From the NCBI GenBank assembly GCA_021234155.1, contig JAJEKV010000008.1, positions 17,472,042 through 17,536,041 on the forward strand: a stretch of DNA of 64,000 bases. The letters are read 5' to 3'. A program made the position numbers and the translations under genes. This DNA comes from Isoetes taiwanensis (taxonomy: Eukaryota; Streptophyta; Lycopodiopsida; Isoetales; Isoetaceae). Below the pieces are notes generated by a model. It made no database searches, was not told the DNA's origin, and was given only the letters and a program-made list of their open reading frames with translations. Below are positions 11,855 through 21,969 of this stretch, in pieces. Position 1 is the stretch's first letter, and the number at the start of each line of letters is the position of its first letter.

Positions 11855-12126
11855 GGGCGTTATGGGAATAAAAGTCAAGGGCAATATGGCCATGGCCAAC
11901 ACGCCCGAGCCATTTTGGCCATGGCCATATTGCCCGAGAATTTTATTCCCATTAACGCCCGAGGGCCAGGGCGTTATCTTCCTTAACACCCTGCTCCGAG
12001 GGTGTTATGAGCCTTCGTGATAACGCCCTAGGGCGTTATGAGCCTTTGCGATAATGCCCTAGGGCATTATGACTGTTTTAGCCATAAAAACCCAAGGAGC
12101 AGGGTGTTAAGGAAAGATAATAATGC
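11855..12126. repeat. Nested-palindrome element (two long hairpins)
   Basis: Two adjacent inverted repeats. Hairpin 1 (11,855-11,960) has arms of about 44 bp, beginning GGGCGTTA and ending TAACGCCC, around a short spacer; its inner arms contain TATGGCCATGGCCA. Hairpin 2 has outer arms of about 30 bp at 11,968-11,997 and 12,096-12,126 (CTTCCTTAACACCCTGCTCC and its complement). Its interior holds two smaller palindromes centred on CCCTAGGG. GGGCGTTAT-like words recur throughout. No coding capacity. It could be a fold-back MITE or a cruciform-prone repeat; no clear TSD was found. Confidence 0.75.
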
Positions 12127-12502
12127 ACATTCTAAAATATACTGCAGATGATAATGGAACTCATTCAATGCCAACAGATCAAGGAACTCATCCAAATGCA
12201 CATAAAAATGCCGTGGAATTCAACACGTTAGATAGCTTACGCTTACCTCATGCAATTGAAAAGGGTCCTGAAATAAAATGAAATGCTAAAAATAGGCAAC
12301 TAAAAAAGTAAAAGGGTAAAGAGCATGTGCCTGAAGATATCTCTGTCGCATCCCGAAGCTGAAGCGCTAAAGATAGAGGATTACGAAGAAAAAGGCAAAA
12401 GCGTAATGCGAATGAGAATGCAAATCAAAATTAAAACAGAAGAAAAAGGTAAAATACAATGAGAAGTGATAAAAAGCCTCACAGTTGGAGCCAAGCATAG
12501 AC

Positions 12503-13219
12503 ATGCCTTTGGTTGCTGCAAATCGACAGATGTGGGCGCCTTCATCTACCATCATGTTGAAGGACGAGATTTCTGATATGCCCTGTTTCATATACATGGA
12601 CGGACTTGGAGCAGGATCCTACGGCTTGGTGTTTAAAGCTATGGATCGCAAGAAAAAAGAACTCGTTGCTGTCAAAATTCTAAAATCGCCATTTCACATG
12701 TCGCAAGATTTAACAGAGTTAAAATGCCTAACTTTTTTGCAACACCCAAATGTCATCCATCTTGAGACAAGTTATATACAAAATTTTGGTGGAGATTATC
12801 ATGTGTGCCTTGTCTTCGAATTTATGCAAGGCGATCTGCATGAATTCTTGAGAAATCGTTCGGAAGCTCTATCATTAGATGAAATAAGATACTTGGCCAC
12901 ACAGCTTTTGCGAGGTTTGCAATATATACATGAGAATGGCTATTTCCATCGAGATCTTAAACCTGCAAATTTGTTGTTGCAAAAGAATATGCACCTCAAG
13001 ATTGCTGACTTTGGCATGGCCAGAAAGAAGAATTCTATGCTTCCACTAGAGGCTGTTCTGACTACTCTACACTATAGAGCACCAGAGGTGTTATTAGGAG
13101 CCCAATATTATGATGAAGCTATAGATATGTGGGCAGCAGGAGCAATAATTGCTGAAAGACAGAAATGCATCAACAAGGACACAGAGCCTATCTCTGATCT
13201 AAGATGGATAAACGAGTAA
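12503..13219 (+). CDS. MAK/MHK-like (RCK family) Ser/Thr kinase, C-terminally truncated
   Basis: A 238-residue frame from the ATG at 12,503; upstream in-frame sequence has only a TTG. Kinase features in order: glycine loop GAGSYG (residues 36-41), ATP lysine in VAVK (58), alpha-C glutamate in TELKCL (72), HRDLKPAN (149-156), DFG (169-171), YRAPE (191-195) and the start of helix F (DMWAAGAI). After AIIAE (218) similarity stops and 20 unrelated residues lead to a stop, so most of the C-lobe is missing. MAK/MHK kinases have T(E/D)Y in the activation loop; here the site reads LEA, so dual phosphorylation is not available. The frame contains no intron across regions usually split in plant kinases, suggesting a retrocopy. 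Probably inactive. Confidence 0.75.
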   Translation: MPLVAANRQMWAPSSTIMLKDEISDMPCFIYMDGLGAGSYGLVFKAMDRKKKELVAVKILKSPFHMSQDLTELKCLTFLQHPNVIHLETSYIQNFGGDYHVCLVFEFMQGDLHEFLRNRSEALSLDEIRYLATQLLRGLQYIHENGYFHRDLKPANLLLQKNMHLKIADFGMARKKNSMLPLEAVLTTLHYRAPEVLLGAQYYDEAIDMWAAGAIIAERQKCINKDTEPISDLRWINE

Positions 13220-13713
13220 GAAACAATAAACAAGTGTAAGAAAAATGGGAATTTGAGAACCCAACGGTGTTCTCATTGAGCTTTATAAAATCGTTGAGTA
13301 CAAATTGATCCCCCTACCCCGGGTAGATCTTTTGACAAAACTTAAAATTTGAATGCTTCAAAACTTAGACAATCATCAAGAGCATGACGAAACTAAGGAA
13401 TATGAGATAAAAGATGAGTTATCCGACATTTGGTCTATGCAAATGTGAAAAAACTGGCAAGCGCTTCTCATCCGGATGAAAAATCCCACCCTTTTGGATT
13501 ATCCTAATGAGAAACAGTTGCCAACGCTCTCGAAGAATGCCACTAGCAGATGTCCACCGAGAAGTGAGTTGATATACAACATGATGGCACTGACAACTAA
13601 GAGAACTGCAAGAAAATGGCATGCAATGGAAAGTTTGAAAAAGGAGAATGACCCCTTAGAACGTTAGAAGCTTCAGGCATATGCACGTGCCAAAATATCA
13701 ACAATATAAAAGC
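13220..13713. other. No feature recognised
   Basis: Spacer between the truncated kinase and a short tandem array. No protein similarity was seen on either strand. Confidence 0.35.
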
Positions 13714-14060
13714 ACTCGGAGGCTCCAGGGACACGCCGAGGAAGAAACAACATCCGACCAATCGGGAACCATCAGCAAAACCACCGTGGGAAAAAAGCAT
13801 CTGATTAGTGCTGGCTCGGAGGCGACAGCGCCACATCGAGGAGAAAATGAATAACAAATACTGTCTCGAAGGCTATAGCACCACGCCGAGGAAAAAATGA
13901 ATAACTAACACTGTCTCGAAGGCTAAAGTGTCACGCCAAGAAAAAGAAACTATGCAAACAAAGCTGACGGCCACAGAGAACATAGAAAGAGCAACACGTC
14001 GAGGAGAAAAAGAATAATAAATATTGTCTCGAAGACTACAGAGCCACGCCGAGAAAGGAG
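13714..14060 (+). repeat. Degenerate tandem array, about 50-bp units
   Basis: At least five diverged units begin with a CTCG(G/A)AGGCT-type word and contain CACGCCGAGG about 15-20 bp later. Examples start near 13,714, 13,812, 13,863, 13,913 and 14,027. The CTCGG and CCGAG words are complementary, so each unit could form a small hairpin. No coding signal. Confidence 0.65.
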
Positions 14061-14490
14061 ACTATGCACAAAACATGGGAGGCCACGAGGCCATAACGTA
14101 AGACGAATCGTAACCAAACACTAAACATTTTGAAAACTGCAAATACAAGAATCAAGCCCAAATATGAGAGAGGAAGAGGGGGGAAACTTGTGAGGCAAGA
14201 AAGGGCGTCCCCATCCAAGGAATGTCGGTCCGTGTCATTAATAAGGAAAAACAACATGCCAAAATTTGTTATTTCCGTTTTTATTTTCTATGTATTTTGC
14301 AAAGGGAGACAAAAAGTATCCTTTCGCTGTTACTATAGTTTACCTATGTAATCACATTTCACATGTATTTGCACGTTCTCAAAACATGATATAAAATAAT
14401 ATATACAAAATCTGTATATCTAAACTATATAATTGCTATAGGCAAGATCCTTATAGAGTGTTCTCTGCGCATACCATCCCTGCTGACAAA
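14061..14490. other. AT-rich spacer before the LINE
   Basis: No gene recognised. The sharp change from AT-rich to GC-rich DNA near 14,490 marks the approximate left edge of the plus-strand LINE. Confidence 0.4.
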
Positions 14491-14496
14491 TAGGAA

Positions 14497-14996
14497 TTGT
14501 GCCTCCGGGTGGTCTCATGGAATTGTCGAGGCTTCCCTTGGCAGAAGGGGGACAGTCTGAACTCCGTGGCAACCGATATGGATCTCATCTTTCTCATGGA
14601 GACATGGGAGCATCCTGGGCACAGGCTACCTGATCTGCTGGGTTACCAACATTTCTCGGTCTTCAATAACTGTACAAGACAGAGGGGTCATGGTGGAGTG
14701 GCTTGCTACTACCGGACAACCTTGGCACATTCGGTTACCCTCCGTAAGACGCATGCACACAACCGGTACTTGTGGGTTCGTGTGTGCATAATACCGATGG
14801 CAACCCTCTTTTTCGGCGCTTTTGTTATTTCCCTCACGCAGAGCACCTTCTATCGCAGCCACCCCGATCGCGGATAGGATGGACCCTTATGTCGATCTAT
14901 ATGATGACATACGGCCAGCACCGGCAGTTGGGTAGGGTCGTCCTTCTTGGAGATTTCAATGCATGGGCGGGGAGTAGAGCAGCCCATGCGACTTGA
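14497..14996 (+). pseudogene. LINE endonuclease domain
   Basis: Begins LRVVSWNCRG, the classic start of an AP endonuclease, then LIFLMETWE with the catalytic glutamate, and RGHGGVACYYR. A frameshift near 14,800 moves the reading into the frame containing CYFPHAEHLL and then VVLLGDFNAW, where the aspartate and asparagine of GDFN are preserved. Two frames are therefore needed for one domain. Confidence 0.8.
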
Positions 14997-16189
14997 CCCC
15001 TCGGCCGACGATGTCCTGCAGCTTACGCCCCGCTGAACAACCGCCACGAGGATCGGATGACGCCCGGTCACTCGCTTTGGCGCAGTTGCTCCCGCTATGT
15101 GGTATTTTTGACTTGATAATTTGCAATGGCTCATCCACAGGTGGCCCGTTTCTACCGCAAGTGCACATGCATAAGACAATCGGGGGGAGGGGTCTAGTGT
15201 GGTGGACTATGTGCTCGTGGTTAGCAAAGATATGCATCTCATCAGTCGTTTCCTGTGGGCACAGGGGCGGTCGGGATGAGGAGGTCGACTTCATTATTTG
15301 GACCTGGTTTGGCAAGCGCCGAGCCCCCCACTATGCCCGACCCTCGCCGTCCCTCGGTTGAGACTAGATTATGAGCAGGCGGAGGACTTCTGGCCCGAGA
15401 TGCTCATGGGCGCCCTCCCGGTAATTTTGCGGACCTCCACACTAGAGCAGCCGAACAGACCGGTACCGGCGACCCCATTACGGGATGCGGCGGACGGTGC
15501 TGGCGGTCCCCATGCATGGCACTGCTTCCGAGGGTGACAACATTCAGCGTAACCGATGGTTTGATCACGGAGTGTAAAAAGCATAGCCTTCAAATCTGTC
15601 CCAGATCCGAGTACAGCTTAAAATTTTGATCTTAGCGCCCATCGAAGGGAAAGGGAACAAAGGCGGTACAACACTTCCAGTATCGAGGGGGAGATGTTAC
15701 GACTTTCTTTGAGACACTCATCCTCGAAACTTTGATGCTTGAGAGAGCCAGCCCGACCCTACGGGGACATCACACGGCGGTGGGAGCAGTACTACGGCGG
15801 CTCTATGACCCCTTGAGGGGCACGCCAGCCCATACCCCCACGGATGGCCCCCATTGGTTCTCGTGGGAGGAGGATGTTGAGGAGGGCCCCGCAACGGCCG
15901 GGCTAATGGGAAGGCGGTGACCTCGATGGTATCGCTGCCGAAGTTACTCAAATGGGCGGGGGCGGCGCTTGTGTGTCGGTCCTCACTACCCCTGCTCAAC
16001 GAGCATTGCGGGAAGGTCTCCCCGACAATGGACCACAAGCGTGGTTGTTCCAATTCACAAAGGCGGGCGACCCACACCGTCCGGCCACCACACGACGATC
16101 ATGGTCGGTTCAAGATTTGCCAAACTGTTATCGGCATTCTCGGCGGCGAGTTGACCGGCCGGGCGGCGATAGATGTCGCGAGCCCTCAC

Positions 16190-16640
16190 ACAGGCGGGGC
16201 TTTTAGACCCCGCCACTCAACGATTGACCATATCTTTACACCGCGGGCACCGATTGAGGATAGCCGAAATCATCGGCAGGACTTGTATTGCCGCTTTGTG
16301 GACTTCGCTAAGGCTTTTGATCTGATTCCCGAAAAAAGTCGTAGGCTGAACTAAGGTCCAATCGGGCTCCCGGCCGCCTGCGAATGCCATATACGAAGTT
16401 GTATGAGAGTTGTTTTGGCGTGATGCGGTAAGGCAGGCCAAGCATTCACCGAAGAGTATCGGTCCCAAGCAGGTTGCCCCTCTCGCCAACACTTTTGGCC
16501 TCTACATTGATCCGGTTAGAGTCCCCGGCTTGCCGAGCATGGGGGGATGGCATCTGACTTTTGCACCAGGTCATCCGCCACTCATCTATGCAGACGATGT
16601 TGGCCCCCAGGCCCACACCCCGCTATCTGTCTCACCCGGA
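16190..16640 (+). pseudogene. LINE reverse transcriptase domain
   Basis: FRPRHSTIDHIF (finger motif) and YCRFVDFAKAFDLIPE (RT motif with the catalytic Asp in VDFAKAFD) are followed by a stop near 16,350. An LANTFGLYID block and LIYADDVG, carrying the YADD catalytic pair at about 16,588, follow in a second frame. The normally present GCPLSP segment is partly eroded (QVAPLANTFGLYI). Confidence 0.8.
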
Positions 16641-16759
16641 TGCCCTAGACACATTTTGTCGCTTACGCATTATCTTGGCGTGAATCGGCCAAGACCAAGG
16701 TGGTTCTCATATCCTCTTCCGTCACCCCATGCCTCCCCGACTCACATATCGGGGGGGGC

Positions 16760-17760
16760 GCCTGGACGCCACGCCCACCTACAAGTACCTAGGGTGGAGT
16801 TCCCCTCCCTCGCCTCTGGCTGGAGGCGCTCTATCCGGCTATGTGACAAAGCAGCCGAAAGCACTTTATGCCATGCGTGCCAAATCCACCGTGTAGAGCT
16901 CTATGGTTGGGGCCATCACCACATCCGTTCCTAATCCGGTCGAGCCCGTCCTTCCATGACGGGTCGAGGTTTGGGGCCCGGTCGTCTCTTTACGACCTGG
17001 AATGACTTGGAGCAGGTGCGAAGGCATTTTGGCACGCACTTGGGGTGAAACCTTCACCCCTATCGATACTGCTGCAGAAACTCAATTCTTGCCACTTCAG
17101 CAGGCCCCTTGATAGACACATCATCTATTTTCGTAAAGTGGTTACTATGGGTGATGCTCGGCCCCGCGACCGGGCTTACACTGCGGGCAATGTGTCCGCA
17201 ATGCTTAGGGCCCGTTGGAGGGGTAAGAGAGATCGCTGGTTCGGCCAGATGGAACGCAGAGCACGATGCGTCGCGGTGGACACGGCCGCGATCGACAAAC
17301 CGCGGGGAGTACCTAGACGCTTGTTTCCTTGGCAAGCTCGGGACCCTTCTAGAGCATGTCAAAACGCCCATTACAAGGAGCACATCAACCCCGGGTGTTA
17401 GCCCGGGCCACGCCTCTACCTGCGTCCCGGTTGCCACGAAAAGCGCACTCATTGCCTCCATTCGCCGCAGTGCCCACCATCTTCGCGATCGAGGCGGGCG
17501 GTGGATTGGGGAGCCCCGCGGGACATGCTCTCTGTCGATCTTTGTCAAACGGGTGCCATTGAGGATGAGTCTCACACATTCGAGTTGAGTTGCCGGTTCA
17601 CCAGATCCGGGCGATATGCTCCCTTTGTGCGGCCCGGACTTGCCCTTACATTTGCCGATGAACACACCGCCGATGCGTGCCACGGGTCGACATTCGAGGT
17701 ACTTGATCCGCAAGGTCACCTTTTCCCAGCACCGGGGCTTTCGCCACATTAGGCACTTCA
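16760..17760 (+). pseudogene. LINE post-RT and C-terminal domain
   Basis: After RT comes a TYKYLG segment, then a GSEVWGPSLYDL-like segment in shifting frames, a basic block at 17.2-17.3 kb, and finally DESHTFELSCRF...RYAPF near 17,560-17,640. The latter matches the DExH....C....RYxxLF tail seen in this LINE type. Each block needs a different frame. Confidence 0.6.
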
Positions 17761-17904
17761 CGGTCGCGGTGCATGATCAGATATATTTGGGTGTTTCGCA
17801 TGTTATATGTTAGGGACGGTTTGTCGGGCGATTGATTGCCACTAAAAAACCCTTCGGGCGGGGTTTTTAATCCGGCGAGTCCGCTTGTTTGCGTTTTTGT
17901 ATTG

Positions 17905-17967
17905 GGTCCCATAGACCGATTGGTCTCCGTGGACGATAAAAGTACCTTCCTTCCTTCCTTCCTTCTA
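17905..17967 (+). repeat. LINE 3' terminus with CTTC tail
   Basis: The block TGGGTCCCATAGACCGATTG, then TGGTCTCCGTGGACGATAAA, then about five CTTC repeats (17,945-17,967). An equivalent block with a different microsatellite occurs at 59,544-59,603, which supports reading this as a conserved 3' end. Confidence 0.75.
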
Positions 17968-18007
17968 AGGATCCCTATTTGTTTTGTGGATACATAGGCT
18001 TATCCGT

Positions 18008-18150
18008 TTGCAACACTTTTAAAGTCATTTTTTGACACGTGTCCAAAGGCTTATTTATTTCTAACACTTTGGATAATATAGTTTAGATAACGTTTTTAAC
18101 ACTTCTGACTCCTTTTTTACACATATCCCAAGGCGTATTTATTACTAATG
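18008..18150 (+). repeat. Diverged pair of direct repeats
   Basis: Two similar segments of about 60 bp (18,008-18,070 and 18,090-18,150). Each runs AACACTT, then TTTTT(G/T)ACAC, then a CCAAAGGCTTATTTATT-like block. No coding signal. Confidence 0.5.
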
Positions 18151-18469
18151 AATTCTTTCTAAAAATTGGCACCTCAACATTTTGTTGTTCCAACATTCTA
18201 TTCAAAAACCTTGACATGTGTGCGAAATTTTTGAGTAGGTTAAGGAAGGTGCCAAGAAGTGGCACTACAATTAATGTGGGAAGGGTGAGGTGGCAGTGTA
18301 GCATTCTAGAAATCTTCTTTTATCTGCCTCGATTCAAACAACCACATCCCACAAAGGTTGAATCAGATCAAGGAGAACGCCATTGGATTCCTCTCGTTGA
18401 GAGCTTTCCAATAACTGGTAATTTGTCATTGTTTCAATGCCATTGGAGCCAATGTAAACGAAATGGAAA

Positions 18470-18915
18470 ATCTTTACGGAATCTTAGAGAACTTATGTGA
18501 AATATTCCTAGAATCTTAGAGAATCTAAAGGAAACTTGATAGAATCTTTAGGAATCTAGGCAAATCTTAAGAGAATCTTAAAGAATCCTTATAGAATCTT
18601 AGAGAAGCTCATAGAATCTTTGAGAATCTGGGGAACCTTTATATAATACTAGGGTATCTTCGTGGTATTTAGGGGAATCTAGAGGAAAGTTAGAGCATCT
18701 AGGAGGACCTTGATAGAATCTTAGAGAATCTAGGGAAATTTTTATAGAATATTGGAGAATGCATCAGAATCTTAAGAGAATCTGGAGGAATCTTTATAGA
18801 ATCTTGGGAAACCAAACAAAATCATAAGAGAATCTTGGAGAACCTAGAGGAATTGCACGAGAATCATGGGGAATCCCTATGGAACCTAAGGGAATCTTCA
18901 TAGAATCTAGGGCAA
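18470..18915 (+). repeat. AATCTTAGAGAATCT minisatellite
   Basis: About 450 bp composed of irregular copies of a 10-20 bp word around AATCTTAGAGAATCTAGG and GAATCTTTATAGAATC, with more than twenty occurrences of GAATCT/AATCTT. Not coding. Confidence 0.8.
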
Positions 18916-20098
18916 ACAGAGTTCTAATTAGTAAATGAGCCAGTAGAGGGAAGTCACTTCCCTAATACATGAAAATCAATAGAGAGAAATCCGCGATAAA
19001 TTTCTTGTATTATAAGCATTGGGTGCAACATTTGGCTTTATTCATTAGATACACATATCAACAATAAATGTCCAATGCATATCATAAAAAGAACTCATGT
19101 TCCATTGCCTTTATCCCCATTTATTTCAGGATTGTTTCTACATTTATCCCCATTCTTGAAAAGCCTAAGCATGCACTATACTATAGATGCAGATGTTTTA
19201 ATTCAAGACTGTTTCTACATACAACAATTTAGAACAAATTTCAAAAGCAAATAATGTGGAGAGGTTGGAATTATATCAACTTTTTCAATGGTTGAAAGTG
19301 TAGAGTATTTTCAAAGTTGCCATAATTTGGTTTTTGGGAATGAAGTAAAGTTTTAATCGATGTGTCACTATATGGAAATATATTGAAGAAAAAGAGTTTT
19401 TTGTTGGATTTTTTACCCATTTTGAACACGGTTGGAGACTATTGTAGCAGGCCTTCCGTATCTCGTGGAGCAAGCACAACCTGCTAGTAGATGGTTGGCG
19501 ACACTACAAAGATTGCAATTTTATGTATATACATCCAGTTTTTTTATTTCTAATTTTCCTTTACATGTTCTGAGCACGATTGGTCATTGTTATGGTTTTT
19601 TGAGCGAAATATTTTGGGGAAGCGATGACACCGACATCATGTAAAGTTTTTTTTTTGTTGCTTCTTTTTAGGATGCCAGAGTTTATTGGAAATCCAAGTA
19701 AAAAGACAAATACAAATGCACAGGCAGGATTAGTATCTTAGAGGACAATTATGATCCACTGAGTAGGACCACTAGCCTATGCATAGGACAATACGATCAA
19801 ATAAATCTCATAGATCAACTATCGCTTGGCAGGAGCAAGCGAAGAGCAATGGTAGGCCTTAGCAATTCTATCTTGTGCGTCTTGATGGACAACGCCAGCA
19901 GGAATATCCAAGCCCTTAAAAACCCAATCTTCTACTCTTCCAAATAGACCATGATAATCATCCTAACGCTAAGTGAAAGGCTTGGCTTCGCAACTTATTT
20001 CAAGTATCCGGAATATCACATAAAATGATTTGTCGTGCAAAACATATAATTATACAGCTATTTTGCTATGGTTTTCATATGATTGCGTTCTTGTATTT
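18916..20098. other. Mostly featureless; short coding-like stretch on minus strand
   Basis: No gene recognised. On the minus strand a short open stretch at about 19,960-19,826 reads without stops and contains GLFGRVEDWVFKGLDIPAG and HQDAQDRIAKAYHCSS, which look protein-like. It is preceded by a possible splice acceptor (TTAG). I cannot name it. Confidence 0.3.
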
Positions 20099-20185
20099 CT
20101 GTGTGTGTGTGCGTGCGCACGCACGCGCGTGCGCATGGGCATGGGCGTGTACGTGTGCGTGCGTGCGCGCACGCGCGCGTGCACG
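20099..20185. repeat. GT/GC alternating purine-pyrimidine tract
   Basis: About 85 bp of (GT)n, (GC)n and ACGC steps, almost perfectly alternating and strongly Z-DNA-prone. The apparent open frames across it are artefacts of the repeat. Confidence 0.9.
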
Positions 20186-20231
20186 GTATTTATAGAGCAT
20201 GCTATGTATTTTTTTTAAGTTTTGTATTATG

Positions 20232-20410
20232 AACCATTGGTTTTGTACATACATGCTCCAGGCCATGCAGGGACAACATCTTCATATGGCCTACAATTTT
20301 AGGCCGCAGCCTTCTCTTGTATGAACCATTGGTTTTGTACATGTATGCTCCTGGCCATGCAGGGACAACATCCTCATATGGCCTGCTGTTTCAGGCCCCA
20401 GCCTTTTTGT
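20232..20410 (+). repeat. Direct repeat pair (about 90 bp each)
   Basis: Two tandem copies (20,232-20,318 and 20,325-20,410) share TGAACCATTGGTTTTGTACA, GGCCATGCAGGGACAACATC and TCATATGGCCT. The leading word TTTGTATTATGAACCATTG also occurs at the 5' junction of the kinase fragment at 10,700. Confidence 0.75.
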
Positions 20411-20458
20411 TGCGACCAGAATCGAAATAATCATTTGTGTGCATACAATATTAGGTAT

Positions 20459-20722
20459 TGTGACGTTCCCCGAACGCCTCGTCATATACTCTACGAGAAA
20501 TCCCTCATCCAGCATCAACTGCTACATGGGCCTTCCATCTGCCCTATTCCTGGGATGGCCACGACTGCATCTTACAATATCAGCAGTGGCAACAATGTAA
20601 CATAAACAGCTATCATGAAGGGTAGCACATCCATCCAACCATAGATACATCAAAGATATCAACATGTCGTAAAACATATGAGCTCCTACCCAGACTCGGA
20701 CTCATAGAAGGGAAAGTAGATT
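20459..20722 (-). repeat. Element B truncated 3' LTR
   Basis: Begins TGTGACGTTCCCC and matches 50,308-50,640 in order (CATCCAGCATCAA, GGGTAGCACAT, GAGCTCCTACCCAG), with a deletion relative to that copy. Similarity ends at GGGAAAGTAGA, where integrase-derived sequence begins, so an internal deletion joined pol to the LTR. Confidence 0.75.
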
Positions 20723-20975
20723 AAGCGGCCGGCTATGGGGCTATTGTGAGTATTATGGAGGATCATCTTCCTTACTCCTGATACTTTTGGGACACGTAGC
20801 TTGTCCTTATAGTATAAAAGGTTGTCTTCCTTCTTAAATTTCTTGTAGGCATCCCTTTCTTTCTCTGTCCTTGCTTCCTTGCAAAGACTAGCCCATATTC
20901 TTTACCGGAGGAAATAGTATCCTCAATCTTCTTTCCAAACTTGTTACAGAGGGTCAAGATAGCGTTGCAATGCAC
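20723..20975 (-). pseudogene. Element B pol remnant (RNase H-integrase junction)
   Basis: On the minus strand, HCNAILTLCNKFGKKIE matches HCNAISTLTSEFGKQIE of element A just after RNase H. After a frameshift, KKEDNLLYYKDKLRVP and NTHNSPIAG match the start of the integrase zinc domain. It stops there, at the LTR. Reverse transcriptase and RNase H between protease and this point are missing. Confidence 0.75.
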
Positions 20976-21130
20976 TTTAGTCCTCTATAGGGTGGCATTT
21001 TAGTCCTCATAGAACTCCTTAATTAGCCTTGCGACTGCCTTGGGCAAATTTTTCAAGCTTGACTCTTCTTGATGCTTCGGATCAGGCTCAATGGTCTCTA
21101 GCCTAAGAATGTTCTCAACCTTATCCCTCA

Positions 21131-21742
21131 TTATGAATTATGTAACTGCTTCAAGGAAGGGACTCCCTTACCTTTGACAACAAAATGGTTGCCGTCAGGT
21201 GCCAAGATGGAAATCTTATGCTTGTCGCAGTCGATCATTACCTTTGCTGGCTTCAAGAACTCCATGCCGACTATAAGGTCATACTTATCAATGTCCATGA
21301 CTTCTGCTCCTATAGTCAACTTGGTCCCGCTTAGATCTATGTCGAAATTGACTCTTCTTCCTTTGATGTGGCGGATTGCCCCACTTGCCATATTGACTGG
21401 CCTTGGCTTCAATTTGAGAGACTTGGATTTCAATAATGCTGCTAACCTGGGCGAAGCAAAAATGTGGGAGCTACCTGTGTCTATGAGGACTACATAGGGC
21501 TTTTCATCTATGATGCCGTCTGCTGAGATAACTGTGGATTGACCTTCGACATTACCTGACTCAATTGCTGCACATATTCTATACTCACCCTCAATGCCGT
21601 CTTGTGCCTCTTGCTGATTGTCGTTGTCGTCATCCAGCTCTGTTGGCACCTCCCAATCTATAAGTTCTGCTAAGGCTACTTGCATAATAAACGGGCAATC
21701 ATGCGAACGGTGTCCCGACTGGAAACATATGAAACATAACAT
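21131..21742 (-). pseudogene. Element B zinc knuckle and aspartic protease
   Basis: A 203-residue open frame. It starts with a complete CCHC knuckle (CFICFQSGHRSHDC, spacing 2-4-4) and continues to an acidic linker. The retropepsin-like protease follows: VVLIDTGSSHIFAS with the catalytic Asp in [24 protein letters not shown], and the closing ISILAPDG block. Clearly homologous to the same region of element A at 42.3-42.8 kb. It ends before RT because of the internal deletion. The zinc knuckle is better preserved than that of element A. Confidence 0.85.
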
Positions 21743-21969
21743 CTTTTTGATGCACTCTTCCCTCTTTTCCTTGGGGATGCTGTCCAGGAAGTACTTTTTA
21801 TTGATTTCCCTGTTGGGCCCCCTTGTGCTTGCTGATCCACGTACGAGCCTTTCTTATCCATCTTACCCTGTGACTGCTGCCCTGCTGATGTGGTAGATGT
21901 CTGCCTAGGTGGATAAGACCCTGTTGCTTTTTCTTTATAGAAGGATTGCTTTTGACTTGGGGTTGAGGA

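Larger units (their letters stand above)
14491..17967 (+). mobile_element. GC-rich LINE with endonuclease, RT and C-terminal domain
   Basis: A 3.5-kb non-LTR retrotransposon, clearly more GC-rich than its flanks. Domain order is AP endonuclease (14.5-15.1 kb), reverse transcriptase (about 16.2-16.7 kb), a conserved post-RT region (about 16.8-17.1 kb) and a C-terminal domain (about 17.5-17.75 kb). It ends in a 3' UTR and a CTTC microsatellite tail. The RT belongs to a type distinct from the L1 element at 4-8 kb, with an FRPRHSTIDHIF block and a YADDV motif. Many frameshifts make it non-functional. The start at the first endonuclease block suggests 5' truncation or an element with little upstream sequence. 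Confidence 0.85.

Noticed and set aside
15718-17912. Several long open frames on the minus strand
   Set aside because: GC-rich LINE sequence gives long antisense frames; only plus-strand frames carry endonuclease and RT motifs.
20030-20266. Overlapping open frames on both strands with cysteine/alanine/arginine repeats
   Set aside because: They are translations of the GT/GC simple repeat.
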